In this document: positions 45,742 to 58,000 of the stretch, one piece after another | Position numbering within the stretch: position 1 is the first letter of the stretch | How the letters are laid out: each line of letters begins with the position of its first letter | Assembly (NCBI RefSeq): GCF_000512585.2 | Contig: NC_089241.1 | Span: 1,550,001 to 1,614,000, forward strand | DNA: 64,000 nt | Direction of reading: 5' to 3' | DNA from: Kwoniella bestiolae CBS 10118 | Lineage: Eukaryota; Basidiomycota; Tremellomycetes; Tremellales; Cryptococcaceae | Position numbers and translations under genes: made by a program | Notes under the pieces: generated by a model | What the model was told of the DNA's origin: nothing | Databases searched by the model: none | What the model saw: the letters and a program-made list of their open reading frames with translations, nothing else

Positions 45742-48121
45742 ATGCAAGTCCCACCTAGCATAGTGGTCCCACCCTCAAGTGGGATATATTATCCTTCTCC
45801 CCGCCAACCTCCCACTTTCCTACCCGCCTTCCCTGCCCGAAGACCCAACCACCCCAGTGATCCATATAGGCAGCTGGCTATACCATCCGAAGGAAGGAAC
45901 GAGAATCAAGCTAGAGCCGAGTCACAGGCCCATCCACCCACTACTCCTATCACTATACCCGGGCAAACCCATCAACGCCATCGTCGCCAAAGTGCTGGTT
46001 CGAGCCGAACGACTCTCAGAACCGAGGATCCACCACGTCCACCACGTCCACCACCTCTTCCTCCTAAACCTCAACCGTACATTGCGACTTCAGCACCAAC
46101 ACCAACGATCCCATCCGATACGCCCAGAGCGACTCAACCTGTTCCGCGGCCTTCTCATCCTGTTCCATCAGCACCAGCGCAGATACACTCCTCCACCACC
46201 CCACCCGCACAAGATCCTTCCAAGATGTCCGGACGAGGCTATGTCCCCCACCCAACCAATTTTTCATCTCGTTCGGTCAGAGTCCCAGACTGGCGGCGAG
46301 GTATCGACCCGATCGCTCCTGGTGGGTTACTGCATGGAGGTCGTGCAGACTCCCCCATGCCCGATACGGAGATTTACGAGAACACCTATCGACCTAATGC
46401 GCGACGGGAGGAGAGGGAGTATTACAAACAACGTGTATTTGCGGATAGCAGGAGACCTCATTTTGGGAATTTGGGATCTAGGTCGAGGACTGGGGAGGTC
46501 GATCCGAGGAGATCTTCCAGTCCGCCTGCTGGGGAGGAGGAAGTTGTCGTAAGGAGAAGAAGGATTCCTAGAGTCGGGGAAGATGATGAAGATAGAGGTG
46601 AATCGACTACTCTTCGTGGTGAGGTACAGAGATCTACACCTCCATCTGGTCCGTCGACTTTTTCCGATCGAGCTAGAGCACAACTTAACCCCCAGCCGGC
46701 TAGACCTAGCAATACATCCAGACCTAATGCACCAACAAGCTCATCGACCAGCGCTTCACCACCCGCAGGTCAAACAGCTCAAGGAAGGGGTCAAAATCAC
46801 CATCAAACTAACCAAGCTCCAACTAGACAACGATCAGCTGGACCAAATCCTCAATCATCCAATCCGCCCCAGCCAGCTGAGAGACCCTTTGCTACTCGAG
46901 TGACACCTCCGAAAGAACACGCGTCTGCCCTGCGTAATGCACTTAAGGCCATTACACCTGCCCCTGCCTCGTCGCAAGCTCCCGCTTCTGCCTTGAGCCG
47001 AGACACGCATTTCGAAGATGGTTTGGAAGAGGAGATGACCTGTCCGATCTGTATGAGCATCATGTGAGTCAGCTATTATGATGCGTGATGGTCGACAGGA
47101 GCTGATGATATTTCCCGTAATTTAGGGTCGGTCCTCATCAAGTCACTCCATGTGGTCATGCGTTATGTGGTGGATGTGGTGTTCAGTGGATCCAAACAAG
47201 AGTGAGTGAGATCAGAACCTGAGGATTATAAGATTTCAGCTGATGAGCTGACACTCCCTCCGCGCCCAAGGCCTCAACCGGAGATCGAATCAATTGTCCA
47301 ACGTGCCGAGAAGCCGTTGATCGTACCAACCCACTCACTCCTGCCCGAACACTCGAGAACCTGATTCGGAAGTGGATTGACAACAAGATTGCCACTGAGG
47401 GTGAATGGGAAGGTTCGGTTGATTTTAGAGAACGAGAAGAGTAAGTCAAGCTTCATTCCATGTGATAAAAATATCGTTTGTGCTGAGACGAGAAACTGAT
47501 TAATTCCAGATGCTGGAGAATCCACAAAGAACATTCGCCAGAGGGTATCATCCCTCCTTCTCTTCTGAGATCCGTACCGGGTTTCACTGTCGTTGAGAGA
47601 ACTCCCTCAGGAAGTCGAATGCCTAGAGCCGAGTTCCCCGTCCCTCATGTATCTGATATGGTTGCTCATATGGATTCGGTGTTCGACTTGTTCTATCGAC
47701 CCAATTTCTTACCTGTCTTGGACGATCCGGTGGCCGAGGGAAGAGAAAGGGGTAGAGATGCATGGAGTCATCGAGGTATGCCTGATGATCTGTAAGTGAC
47801 TCCCCCTGACTCACTTCTACAACTTCCAATACAATGTGAGCTGATGGTGTCTTCAGAGCATTCAGAATCAACCATTTCCTCGACGAGCATCCTGGTCTCA
47901 TGGATTATCGCTTCCATTTCGAGCTTGGACCTCCGCCGGCTGTACGACCTGAACATTCTCACAGACACACTACTACGCCACCCATCTCTAGTGGTAGACA
48001 TGGTCGCAGATTACCTAGACCGGAGTTGGAACCTCCAATGTCTGATTATTTACGGGAGTTTTTCGAAGGAGTCACTGGTGGGGAAAGGGAGGAACGTAAT
48101 CCCATGACGAGGAGGAGATGA
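45742..48121 (+). CDS. RING-finger protein, probable E3 ubiquitin ligase
   Basis: Exons 45742-47063, 47126-47201, 47271-47440, 47510-47791 and 47857-48121 give 704 residues. Residues 1 to about 425 are Pro/Ser/Arg-rich and look disordered. The C3HC4 RING is rebuilt over two splices: TCPICMSIM, then TPCGHALCGGC, then NCPTC (about residues 434-478), with all eight zinc ligands. It is followed by a helical RTLENLIRKWIDNK segment and an acidic, Pro/His-rich tail ending in EERNPMTRRR. The RING implies ubiquitin transfer from an E2; substrate and location are not known. The domain order (long disordered N-terminus, RING, moderate tail) resembles RAD18/CHFR-like layouts only superficially. The gene is complete and intact. 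Confidence 0.9.
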
Positions 48122-48676
48122 GTTGGCAACTATGTGGTGTGAAGCAAATCTTATGTTTGAGGGATTTCATATATGGTCTTAATCTTTTTTTGGGGGGCGT
48201 TGAAGAATAAACGATGTTTGGGTGGATTGAGGCGATAGTTTTACATCTCTGATTCCCGTGTACGATGATGATTTGGCTTGTATGTGATACATTGACCTTA
48301 TGTTATGACTATTATGATTTTGACGAGATAAGAGATGTATTTAATCATATGTTGCTGTTATGGAAGGACCAAACCAAACAACACGTCTTCTATTTGATCG
48401 ACCAACCGGTTATCTGGTACTGAGCGATAATGACGCCACCATACTGGCATATATCCTATATTTTAAATATGATACCCATTTAGAGTGGACTTGTTTAGTA
48501 GTACTAATTACCCTTAAGCTCGCATCAATTTAAACCTTTGAGTACTCACTACTCATTCTATCATTCAATCTCATTGCCATCACAATCAACACTCTGGTCA
48601 TTCCTCGTTCTACCTTTATCATTGATACATACCTCTTTGTCTTGTTGCTTGTACATACATCGCGAACAATAGTATA
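48122..48676. other. Intergenic region between two + strand genes
   Basis: Holds the RING gene 3' flank and the promoter of the HAPSTR1-like gene. A T/G homopolymer run (TTTTTTTGGGGGG) is at about 48187-48199. No gene is seen. Confidence 0.4.
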
Positions 48677-50177
48677 ATGGACTTATCGACACTTGGTTCC
48701 ACCCTGCCCCCCGGTCTGGCAGATGCTGAGAGGGATATGGGAGATAAGTTCAGAGGTGAGTTGAGTATGGGAACGGATGTGACCGAGTAGGGCATGGGAA
48801 GGCGTTGCCACCTCGATAACACTGCTTCGTCCAGTCACGAGGGATACTGGTGAAAAGGGATGGAAGCTGATGAGTGATATCTTGTGGTACGTAGCTGCTG
48901 CTCTGAGCATAACGAATCTCTATAAGAGTTCCTTGGGATATACCAAAGTATGTCTTGTTCATCTTCCTCTTTTCCTCCATATCAAGCTTGTCCGGAGTAT
49001 CACCGTTGGGCCGCTTTCATGCTGACCAGTCGTGTCTTGGACTTTGTAGCAAGCATACAATGTCGGGTACTCGGCTGCACTGTAGGTTCTCTGCTCACTT
49101 CTTTGCCGTTGCGAGATATTCCCAAACTTACGCTTGTCCTTCTTTGTGCGAGTAGAGCGGACGTCCTTTCGACGGTGCAATCTTCGATAGGTGCTGGACA
49201 GGATGCTGAGCAGACTTTGTCGAGGTTGATGGATTGGGCTGACGCTAGGCAGGTAAGCTTTTACTTTCCTCTGATCTCCCTGCTCGCCGGTGAATGTGTG
49301 CTAGCAGTTAGCCGAGATACATGCTAATACCTCTCCCTTTCTTCTCCCTTTGATCACTTAACAGGCCGCCATCTCAGCATTTGCAGCTGAAGATACCGAT
49401 GACCTGACTGCACCAGCACCTACACAAGCTATCAAAAGACCCTCAGCCATACCTCGAAATTCCAACCTCAACCCACCCAATCGACCTGCCTCTGCTCCTG
49501 TACCCACCCAACCGTCCTCTTTCAAGGACAATCAACCTATTGCGAGTTCCTCCAGAAGTGTCCAACCTATCCCTCCAACCTCAAATACCACCACTCCAAG
49601 TACGAACACGAGTATAACCGAATCTCCTGCAGCTGCCTACCAACCCACTCCTGGAGGGATCATGTCCTCTTCGCCTATGGCTTCGCCATCCAATAACCAC
49701 CAACGTAATACCTTCAGCTCATTACCTAAACCATCAAAGAACCTACCAAGTCGGTATTCGCAACTGAACCTCAATCAGACGCAGGGTGGAAGCGGTAGTG
49801 GTGGATCTTCATCGGCTGCTCTACCCAGTACATCGTTCAATCCCTCCTTACCCTCTGCGGGGGTTCCTTTCGTCTCTTTCACCAATAGCACCGAAAACAA
49901 CGCTGAAGGTCCCGCACAGAATTATCCAACGGGGACAAAACGACCTATGATAGATTCGATGGAGATTGATCAGGTCATACCCCCTACCACCGCTGTCAAT
50001 CCTGCTATGCCGGTGCAGACGCCTCCTAATAGAAGTGGACGATCAAACAAGAGAAGAAGTCTGGGAAATAGTCTGAATAGTGGGAATAACGATCAGGAGG
50101 GCGAGAAGGAGAGGAAAAGGGGTAGTAGGAGAGGTCATGGTCATGGACATGGTGGGAATGGGGCGTCAGCTGTGTAA
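48677..50177 (+). CDS. HAPSTR1/C16orf72-like conserved protein
   Basis: Exons 48677-48755, 48895-48947, 49050-49081 (32 nt), 49156-49252 and 49365-50177 give 357 residues. The N-terminal 80 residues, FRAAALSITNLYKSSLG then KQAYNVGYSAALADVLSTVQ, resemble the conserved core of human HAPSTR1 (AATAVTNLYK followed by a GY segment), a stress-signalling partner of the ligase HUWE1. This is a motif-level match and should be treated as probable. From about residue 90 the protein is Ser/Pro/Asn/Thr-rich, ending in a basic, Gly/His-rich part (KERKRGSRRGHGHGHGGNG) that suggests nuclear or RNA association. It lies next to a RING gene, but nothing shows a functional link. Confidence 0.75.
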
Positions 50178-50770
50178 GTTCAGGTTCAGGTAGATGTGTT
50201 GGCTATGAAGGGACGGCGGTCCTGCATGATAGAGGGAAAGGGTTACATGTGAGATGTGTGGTTACGTGTTAAGAGATTTATGCGTTGTAATAATAGATCA
50301 AACAGTTACATATAAGATATAGGCATTTTTATGATAATTCACATGTCATGTTATATGTTATATGATATGAATCGTTAGACCATGCAGCCTGGAAGGAGAT
50401 ATGTGCAGCCTATGTCTGTGTGCGTATCTCGAGTATACGGAGACTGTATGTAATTCAGGTCAACGTCTCTTGGAGCATCATGAAGATGCAAATATTTGTA
50501 AACAGACGGGACGGGATGAACGGTGCCGTTATACCGGATCACAATAACACGATAACATCCTCTCCCAATTCACTTGTTACTTATCGTTTGAGAATAGAAA
50601 TGACAACATTGTTCATAAAGTATACTTATATCGTCATTGAAAACTGCATTCACCTCAATATACCTGAAAGGACGACCCTTTGAGAGCCAGTAGCGCAGTG
50701 TAAGCCAAATAGATTGGATTGGATTGGATCAGGAAACAGGGCTAGGTTTGGATACTAGTACGTTGAGAGG
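50178..50770. other. Intergenic region, 5' flank of the second Zn2Cys6 factor
   Basis: Between two + strand genes. AT-rich around 50280-50370 with several TATATGATATG-like palindromic bits. A small tandem ATTGG repeat (GATTGGATTGGATTGGATC) is at about 50711-50730. No gene is supported. Confidence 0.4.
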
Positions 50771-53700
50771 ATGTCCTTGCACCTTGACTACGCTGAGATA
50801 TCTCGTCAGGCGAGTGAGTACAATCTTAAATCTCTTGTTATACATACTATACAAGAAAAGAGAGAAGGGGTCTCGACTGACCTGTCTTGTTGAATGAAAT
50901 ATAGGGAAGATAGTAGATGCGAATAGAGCGAGAAGCATAATAGATCAAGTGGTGAGTACTTCCGCTTCATCTCAAAACCAAGTGTAGTGCTCTATCGCTG
51001 TGAATCAGCCCTGCCGTATCATATACTATGCAACGACTGACATGTATATGCATATGCACAGATATCAGACCCATCCACCAAACAAAAAGTGAAATATACC
51101 CGATCCACCACTGGCTGCCTGTCCTGTCGATCCCACAAGGTTAAGTGCGATGAGACTGTCCCTGCGTGCTTGCGGTGCGTGGCCTCGCAGAGGAAGTGCG
51201 AGTATCCAGCTGCAAGTGAGAATAAGAAGAGGAAATCTACTTCGGCCAGGAACTCAAGGAGGAGTACGAGTGTCAGTGTGAGTCGGGACGTTGATGGGGA
51301 TAATGTCCAGAGTAAAAGGGTGAGGGTGGATGATGAGGCTTATGGACAGGTTGGAGAGAGTCCGAATAGACGGCAGAGACAGAGGCAATCACCCAAGAGT
51401 ATGAGTCTTGTGGGTGATGATGGGAGTAAGATGGATCCTTCGCCTGGGGAGAATAGTCGAATGGGGGGACCGAGTCCCATGGATATACTTAACCTGGTGA
51501 GTTTGTCTTGAATTGTATCCTGTCTTATACCTCAACGGTATTTTGGTGTCTCACTCCCCTCATCTGCTTACCTACTATAAACACTCTCATCCATTCTGAC
51601 TGATATATCGACTTTTGACTAATCGTCGTGTCTCTACGCCCAGACGTCCACACCGGACTTCTCCTTCCTGAACGACTTCATCCCCTTCCCACATATCACA
51701 CCACCCTCTCAACCCCTCCCTCCGCCTTCAGGTACCCAGCATGGCACATCCTCTACTGCGCAAAATATCTTCAACACTTCCCCAACGACCGCAACAGTAT
51801 TTACCAACGACCTGACCAGACCCTCTGTATCTCATGATCAGGGGTATCCCCAAACCAATAACGCGATCGCATCCAGCTCAAGCACGAGCTCAAGGAACCT
51901 GCCTCAACAGCAGAATCAATACCAAGGTCAACAACATACGTTACCCCATTTCGAGAACTTCAGTAAATCCCTGCTGTTGAATAGACGTCTGATCAAGGTG
52001 AATAACACAGGGGGCGGTGGAATGGGAGGTGGATCGGGGAGTGATGATGGGAAGAGAAGTCTTACGCCGCAAATGCAGATTCTGCATCCTAGATTACAGT
52101 TGGTTGAAAGTATCCTACAGTGAGTGTGTGGTCGCTACTATCAGTCCTCCATTTGACTGTATGGGAAGGTCAAATCGATAAGAAACAAGATTGGTACAGA
52201 TGAAAAGCCCGGATAGATCGTGGCAATGGGATACTGCTAATCTAGCCCCTTGCCCCTGCTAGAGCATACGCACATGACGAAGCGCTCTTCGAATTTGGTC
52301 CGTCCCATCGACATCGCAATCTATCCAATAATACCCTAACAGCAGGAGTGATCGATGTCCTATCCAATGCATTTCCCTCACCAACCGCCCGTACACTATT
52401 TCATCACTACTGCAATACCGCCTCTCGAATATTGATCACTATGGGTAACATCGGACCCAACCCTTTACTGGCACTCTGTACACCAGTGAAATTGTTGGAT
52501 ACCAACTCTGCTGCGTCCGCTGCTATCCGAATGTCGATGCTCTCCACGGGAATCGCGCACTTCATACATGAGACCGGATCTTCGCTTCGGAATACGGATG
52601 CGGCCCTGACGTTGGGGAATGGACAATGGGAAAGGATGAGGGGAAAGTTGAAAGAGATTAGTGGGAAGTTCAAGAAAGCTGCGTTGAGTAATATCACGTT
52701 GGCGGCTAGTAGTGAGAGATCCCCTGATCAAGGTGAGCTTGTACTTCTCTGATATTGGCAGGCGCTCTTTCCGGAATCATGCTTCGTCTGGTAACGTAGA
52801 AGTGGAATTGCTGATTTGAGATGTGCGAATCCAGTTGATAGTATATTGGCGGCCTGTACTCTGCTTTGCATACGAGATGTAAGTATGAGCTCTTCATGAG
52901 GATTGGAGGTATGAGTCTTCGCGAAGGAGGTCCGACTGATATTTTCTTCGGGTCAACAGGTAATCAGCGCAGATCCTACTTGGAGAGATAATCTGGAATT
53001 CGCCCTGAATCTCATAACGAAGAAAGGGGGACCTCAAGTAATGCTACAAGGATCAGAATACACTTTCACAAGAAGATATCTGTTGGAGAATCTAGCTACT
53101 CATGATGTGTTTGGTGAGTTTGACAATTCTTCACTTCAATATGTTTTCACTATCGCTCCAGATTGGCTCATGTTTTTGCGCAGCCTCATTTATCACAGGG
53201 AAAGAACCTTCGATGTTGGGCAATTACGATTCATGGTGGTTTGACAGCGTGGAGACTTCCCAGACTAGGTGGGAATGGGAGTCAGTGGAGAGGTCATTTG
53301 GTATTTCACGTGCGATGGTGGATCTGGTAGCTAGGGTAAGTCGAACTTTCTTTAAGCGCTTTGGGTGGGGGACCATGACTTTCACTTATTTTACCGTCAG
53401 AGCTGACATAGGGTGTGATTTGCTAGATCGCCGTTTTGGACTCACAGAAACGACGACTAGGCTTGAGCCTTAGAGGTGATATAGATGAGATGTGGGATGT
53501 AGGACAGCATTTCGAAAGGGAGAGTCACTGTTTGTTGTTGGAGTTGGACATTTGGGGTAACAGTTTGAATGCGTTACCTCAACATGTCAGAGTAACTGTG
53601 AGTGACTACCAGCCACTCGATGAGAGTTGTTTGGGCATCTGGCTAATGTTCTTGATTTAGTGCGGTGATTATATTTACAAGTATATGGCTGTGGTATTCA

Positions 53701-54193
53701 TCTTGGCAGATGTGAGTTCGTTTTCACCTACAGACCCTCCTAATGTGCTAGTGGTCGAATACTGAACGCATGTATGCCTCACATAGATCCTAGAACAGCC
53801 CACAACAACACCTCGAATAGTCAAGTCCATCGACCACATCCTAGAGCTCATATCCGAAGCCTCAGCCATGAGGATGTCAGTAATGTTGATCTGGCCCTTA
53901 CTGATCGCTGGGGTATTCTCCTTACCTGCCAAACGACAGAAGGTGGTCGAACTGTTCAACGCGCTGAGCGATGATTACTGTGAAGATCTGGAGGTTGCCG
54001 TGAGTATCTCCTTCTCACTTTGATCCTCCCGTCCAATGTACACTATTCTTCGATATAGGTGCTGACTCGCAAAGTTACTTGAATGCAGCGCCAATTACTG
54101 CATGAACAATGGAGATTGGTAGATTCAGGACAGGGTAAACAACCGTGGGATCAGGTGATGAAGAAATTGGGCAAATACGTGTTGTTGATCTAG
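50771..54193 (+). CDS. Zn2Cys6 fungal transcription factor
   Basis: Twelve exons: 50771-50813, 50905-50951, 51062-51496, 51644-52119, 52263-52732, 52835-52878, 52960-53113, 53184-53335, 53427-53597, 53661-53711, 53787-53999 and 54089-54193; 786 residues. The zinc cluster is complete at Cys49-x2-Cys52-x6-Cys59-x6-Cys66-x2-Cys69-x6-Cys76 (GCLSCRSHKVKC, CLRC). A basic, Ser-rich linker and a Pro/Ser/Gln/Asn-rich region follow; the C-terminal half is fungal_trans_2-like (VIDVLSNAF, RILITMGNIGPNP, DVFASFITGKEPSML, ESVERSFGISRAM, MLIWPLLIAG). The first two small exons are inferred: the frame before the zinc cluster has no ATG, and these exons supply one with good splice signals and no stops. The gene lies directly upstream of, and in line with, a PDR transporter, so regulation of that transporter is an attractive guess. 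Confidence 0.87.
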
Positions 54194-55050
54194 TCAAGTC
54201 AGGTACGAGCTTGGAGTTGTTCCAGAATATGATATGCGTTTCTTTGGGAACTTGGGTATACAGAACTACTATGCATCATTGTGAGGGGGGAATATTCAAT
54301 CGGATCAAATGGGTACGGGCATATCGTAAATCTGCTCACATCACGACGAAGTGTCGTATCATCGTATCGGCTGTGCTATGATGAGTCGATTGGTCACCAT
54401 TTTTCCGGCACCTAGACTTATGACCGCAGGCGACAGGTGTCGTATCAATTGAGCCCTAAGACATCATTGATCATGGGCCACCGACCACCGACCGATAACA
54501 CTCAAATAAAGGGCACCGATGACAATCAGCAGCAAATGGGTATGAACGGGGCCCGTCAATATTTGATCCCGTCCACATAAATTCCCTATCACAACGAGGG
54601 GGGCGCGTTTCGTCAGCATGATGATGCACCGGAACGAGAAATTAACCTTATTTCACGTGGCGTTGATCTTTTCTCAACGCTTTTGGAATGTTTGGTTCAA
54701 CCATACACTGGCGGTTCTGGCGGGGGCCGTTTAGTACTGGATTGTTATGTCTTGTTGGTTTTCTTGCTTGTTGAGCTCATCCAAGAGAATTGGAAAGTTC
54801 CAGCTCGGACATGTTTAGTCTCGTTGAGAGACGTATGTGCCCGAGCAGGACAGGTATATATACGAATGGATGGGTGATCATGCATGCGCTCTTGCTTCTC
54901 TTCCCACTTATTAATCTGTTTGCTAAACCATTTTGCCGCTGATACCAGTGATACATAGCAACACCACTACCACAGAATAAGATTGGGCAAGGATAGCATA
55001 TTCGTACATCGACATTCGCACATCAATACTTGCTGAATCAGTAAACCAAC
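54194..55050. other. Promoter region of the PDR transporter
   Basis: It contains two tandem CCACCGA units (54478-54491), a candidate repeated regulatory site, and C-rich sequence up to about 54610. The short + strand frames at 54145-54381 and 54683-54877 show no recognisable content. Confidence 0.45.
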
Positions 55051-58000
55051 ATGGCATTCGCCTCTACGGGTTTACCCCAGAACTTTGACCGCCAATCCCA
55101 ATATGCCGGTACGACAGGCTTAGACAGAGTGGTATCTCATCCGCATTATACAGAGGAACACGAGGAGGACACCCTTCCGGCACCTACACACGAGCATGTC
55201 AACCAGCATATCGGATTACTCGCCAGGCAGATCTCGAGAGTAAGCCACCATCATCATCACCACCACCATCATCACGGTCAGCATGATGGGGAGAATACCC
55301 TGCACGAGGATCGCGACGACGAAGGCAATCCGTTCGAGTATGAGAAGGACAGCGACCTTGATCCCTTCTCAGAGAATTTCGATTCGAAGAAATGGACGAG
55401 GGGGTTCATGAGAGCCAAGGAGAGTAGTGGTACCACTCGGAGATCGGGGATCGCGTTCAAGGATTTGGCGGTTCATGGATTTGGGTCTGATGCAGGTCAG
55501 TCATCCCATCCGTTCTTTCAAATCATAAGAAGGGGGCGGCTGACAATATCTTGATATCACAGATTACCAGAAGACCGTAGCCAACTTGCCACTAGCCATG
55601 GTGGGCGCTCTCAGAGATTTGATCGGTAATAGGAAGAGGAAAGTACAGATCTTGAAGAGTATGGATGGTGTACTCGAAGCTGGGGAGCTGCTGGTCGTGC
55701 TTGGTCCTCCTGGAAGGTGAGTCAAGTCATTTCCATATGTTGTACTGGGGGAGGCCTGTGCTGACTGATGAATTTAGTGGATGCACAACCATGTTGAAGA
55801 CAATTGCAGGAGAGATGAACGGTATTTACCTTGATGAAGCGTCCCATCTCAACTACCGAGGTGAGGCAACATCCTGTTATTGAATGACAGTCGTATAAAA
55901 ACTGATGTCTCCTACTACTTCTGTGACAGGTATCACACCCAAACAGATGTACAAACAATTCCGAGGAGAAGCGATCTACACCGCTGAGGTTGATGTCCAC
56001 TTCCCTCAACTCACCGTCGGTGATACTCTTGCGTGAGCTTTTAACAAGTTGGTTGCTGAACCACGGCGAGGCTGACCTTCTTCATTATATAGCTTTGCTG
56101 CCGAAGCTCGATGTCCTCGAAATCCACCCAATGGTCTTACACCCAAAGAGTTCGCCACCAACATGCGAGACGTCGTCATGTCCATATTTGGTATCTCCCA
56201 CACTGTCAATACCATCGTCGGTAACGATTTCGTCCGAGGTGTATCCGGAGGAGAGTGAGTTCAAGTCATCCCCTATCCTCTATACCCGACCGCCGCTAAC
56301 AAGAGCTTCACTAGACGTAAGCGAGTTACTATCGCCGAAGCGGCACTTGCTGGTGCTCCTCTCCAGTGTTGGGACAACTCTACTCGAGGTCTCGACTCAG
56401 CCAACGCCATTGAATTCTGTAAATCCCTAAGGACCAATGCCGACTACCTTGACATCTCATCGGTAGTGGCGATCTACCAAGCGCCACAATCAGCTTACGA
56501 CGTCTTCGATAAAGTCTCGGTCCTCTACGAAGGCGAGCAAATCTACTTTGGTAAAACCACAGAGGCTAAGCAGTTCTTCGTGAACATGGGATTCGAGTGC
56601 CCCGAACAACAAACCACACCTGATTTCCTCACCTCGCTTACGAGCGCATCGGAAAGGAAACCCAGAAAGGGGTGGGAGAACAAGGTACCCAGAACTCCCC
56701 AGGAATTTGTGAAAGCTTGGAAGGCTTCTCAGGAGTATAGGGATCTTTTGGTCGATATCGAACAGTTCGAACAACGACACCCGGTCCATGGGGAGAGATA
56801 TAAGGAGTTCTTGGAGTCTAGAAGGGCTCAACAGTCTAAACATCTGTAAGTAGCATTAGGTCTCGGCGGAAGGGGTGTGGGCTCACAAGACTCTTGATGA
56901 TTGTAGTCGCCCTAAATCCCCATATACCCTTTCATTCGGCGGTCAAGTCAAGCTCTGTCTCAGAAGAGGTTTCCAACGTCTCAAGGCGGACCCAAGTTTG
57001 ACGCTGTCTGCCTTGATCGGTAATTCTATTATGGCACTTATCATCTCGTCTATCTTCTATAATCTCCGTGAGTCGACTATACCGCTTTGGAGTCTATCTA
57101 CGGCCCTCGTACTGACGTGCCTCCTTGGTTAGCCTCAAACACAGGTAGTTTCTACAGTCGTGGCGCACTTCTTTTCTTCGCTATTCTCATGTCCGCCTTC
57201 AGTTCAGCATTGGAAGTGAGTTTTCTCTCATCATATCTGTCAATATCAACACCCGATTCACTGACACACATGGGGATACAGATCTTGATCTTGTATGCTC
57301 AACGAAATATCGTTGAGAAACATGCTCAATACGCGTTGTAAGTTCATCGGTCTATCAAATATAATTTCTAATAACTGACGGCTAACATCTCTTCGCGCCC
57401 ACTTCAGCTACCACCCTTCCGCTGAAGCCATTGCATCTGCAATCACCGATATGCCTTACAAAATTACCAATGCCATCTTGTTCAACTTGATCGTATACTT
57501 CATGACCAACCTCCGACGTGAACCAGGTAAGAATCCCCATCTTCTTCTTGCAACATAGAATTATGTTGAATTCTCGTATAGGACCATTCTTCTTCTTCAT
57601 GTTGATCAGTTTCTCCTGTACGATGGTCATGTCCATGGTCTTCCGATCCATCGCCTCGTTATCTCGAACACTCACTCAAGCACTTGCACCCGCTGCGGTA
57701 CTTATCTTGGCCCTCGTCATCTACACCGGTTTCGCGATCAACGTAAATTACATGAAAGGCTGGGCGAGGTGGATTAACTATATCGACCCGATCGCTTACG
57801 GATTTGAGTCTTTGATGATCAACGAATTCCACGGTAGAGAATACGCTTGTTCGGCTGTCGTCCCCACTGGGCCAGGGTATGAAGGTGCCACTGGGACTGA
57901 GAGTGTATGCTCGTCAATCGGTTCTAGGCCTGGGTCGATGGTTGTTAATGGTGATGATTATATCAATAACGCTTATCAGTGAGTCAAATCCTAAAGTTAT

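Noticed and set aside
54145..54877. Short + strand frames between the Zn2Cys6 factor and the PDR transporter
   Set aside because: The first overlaps the end of the Zn2Cys6 gene in another frame; the second is short with no recognisable sequence.
55246..55275. His10 run as an engineered affinity tag
   Set aside because: It is internal, uses mixed CAC/CAT codons and is embedded in an intron-rich native gene with no vector sequence.
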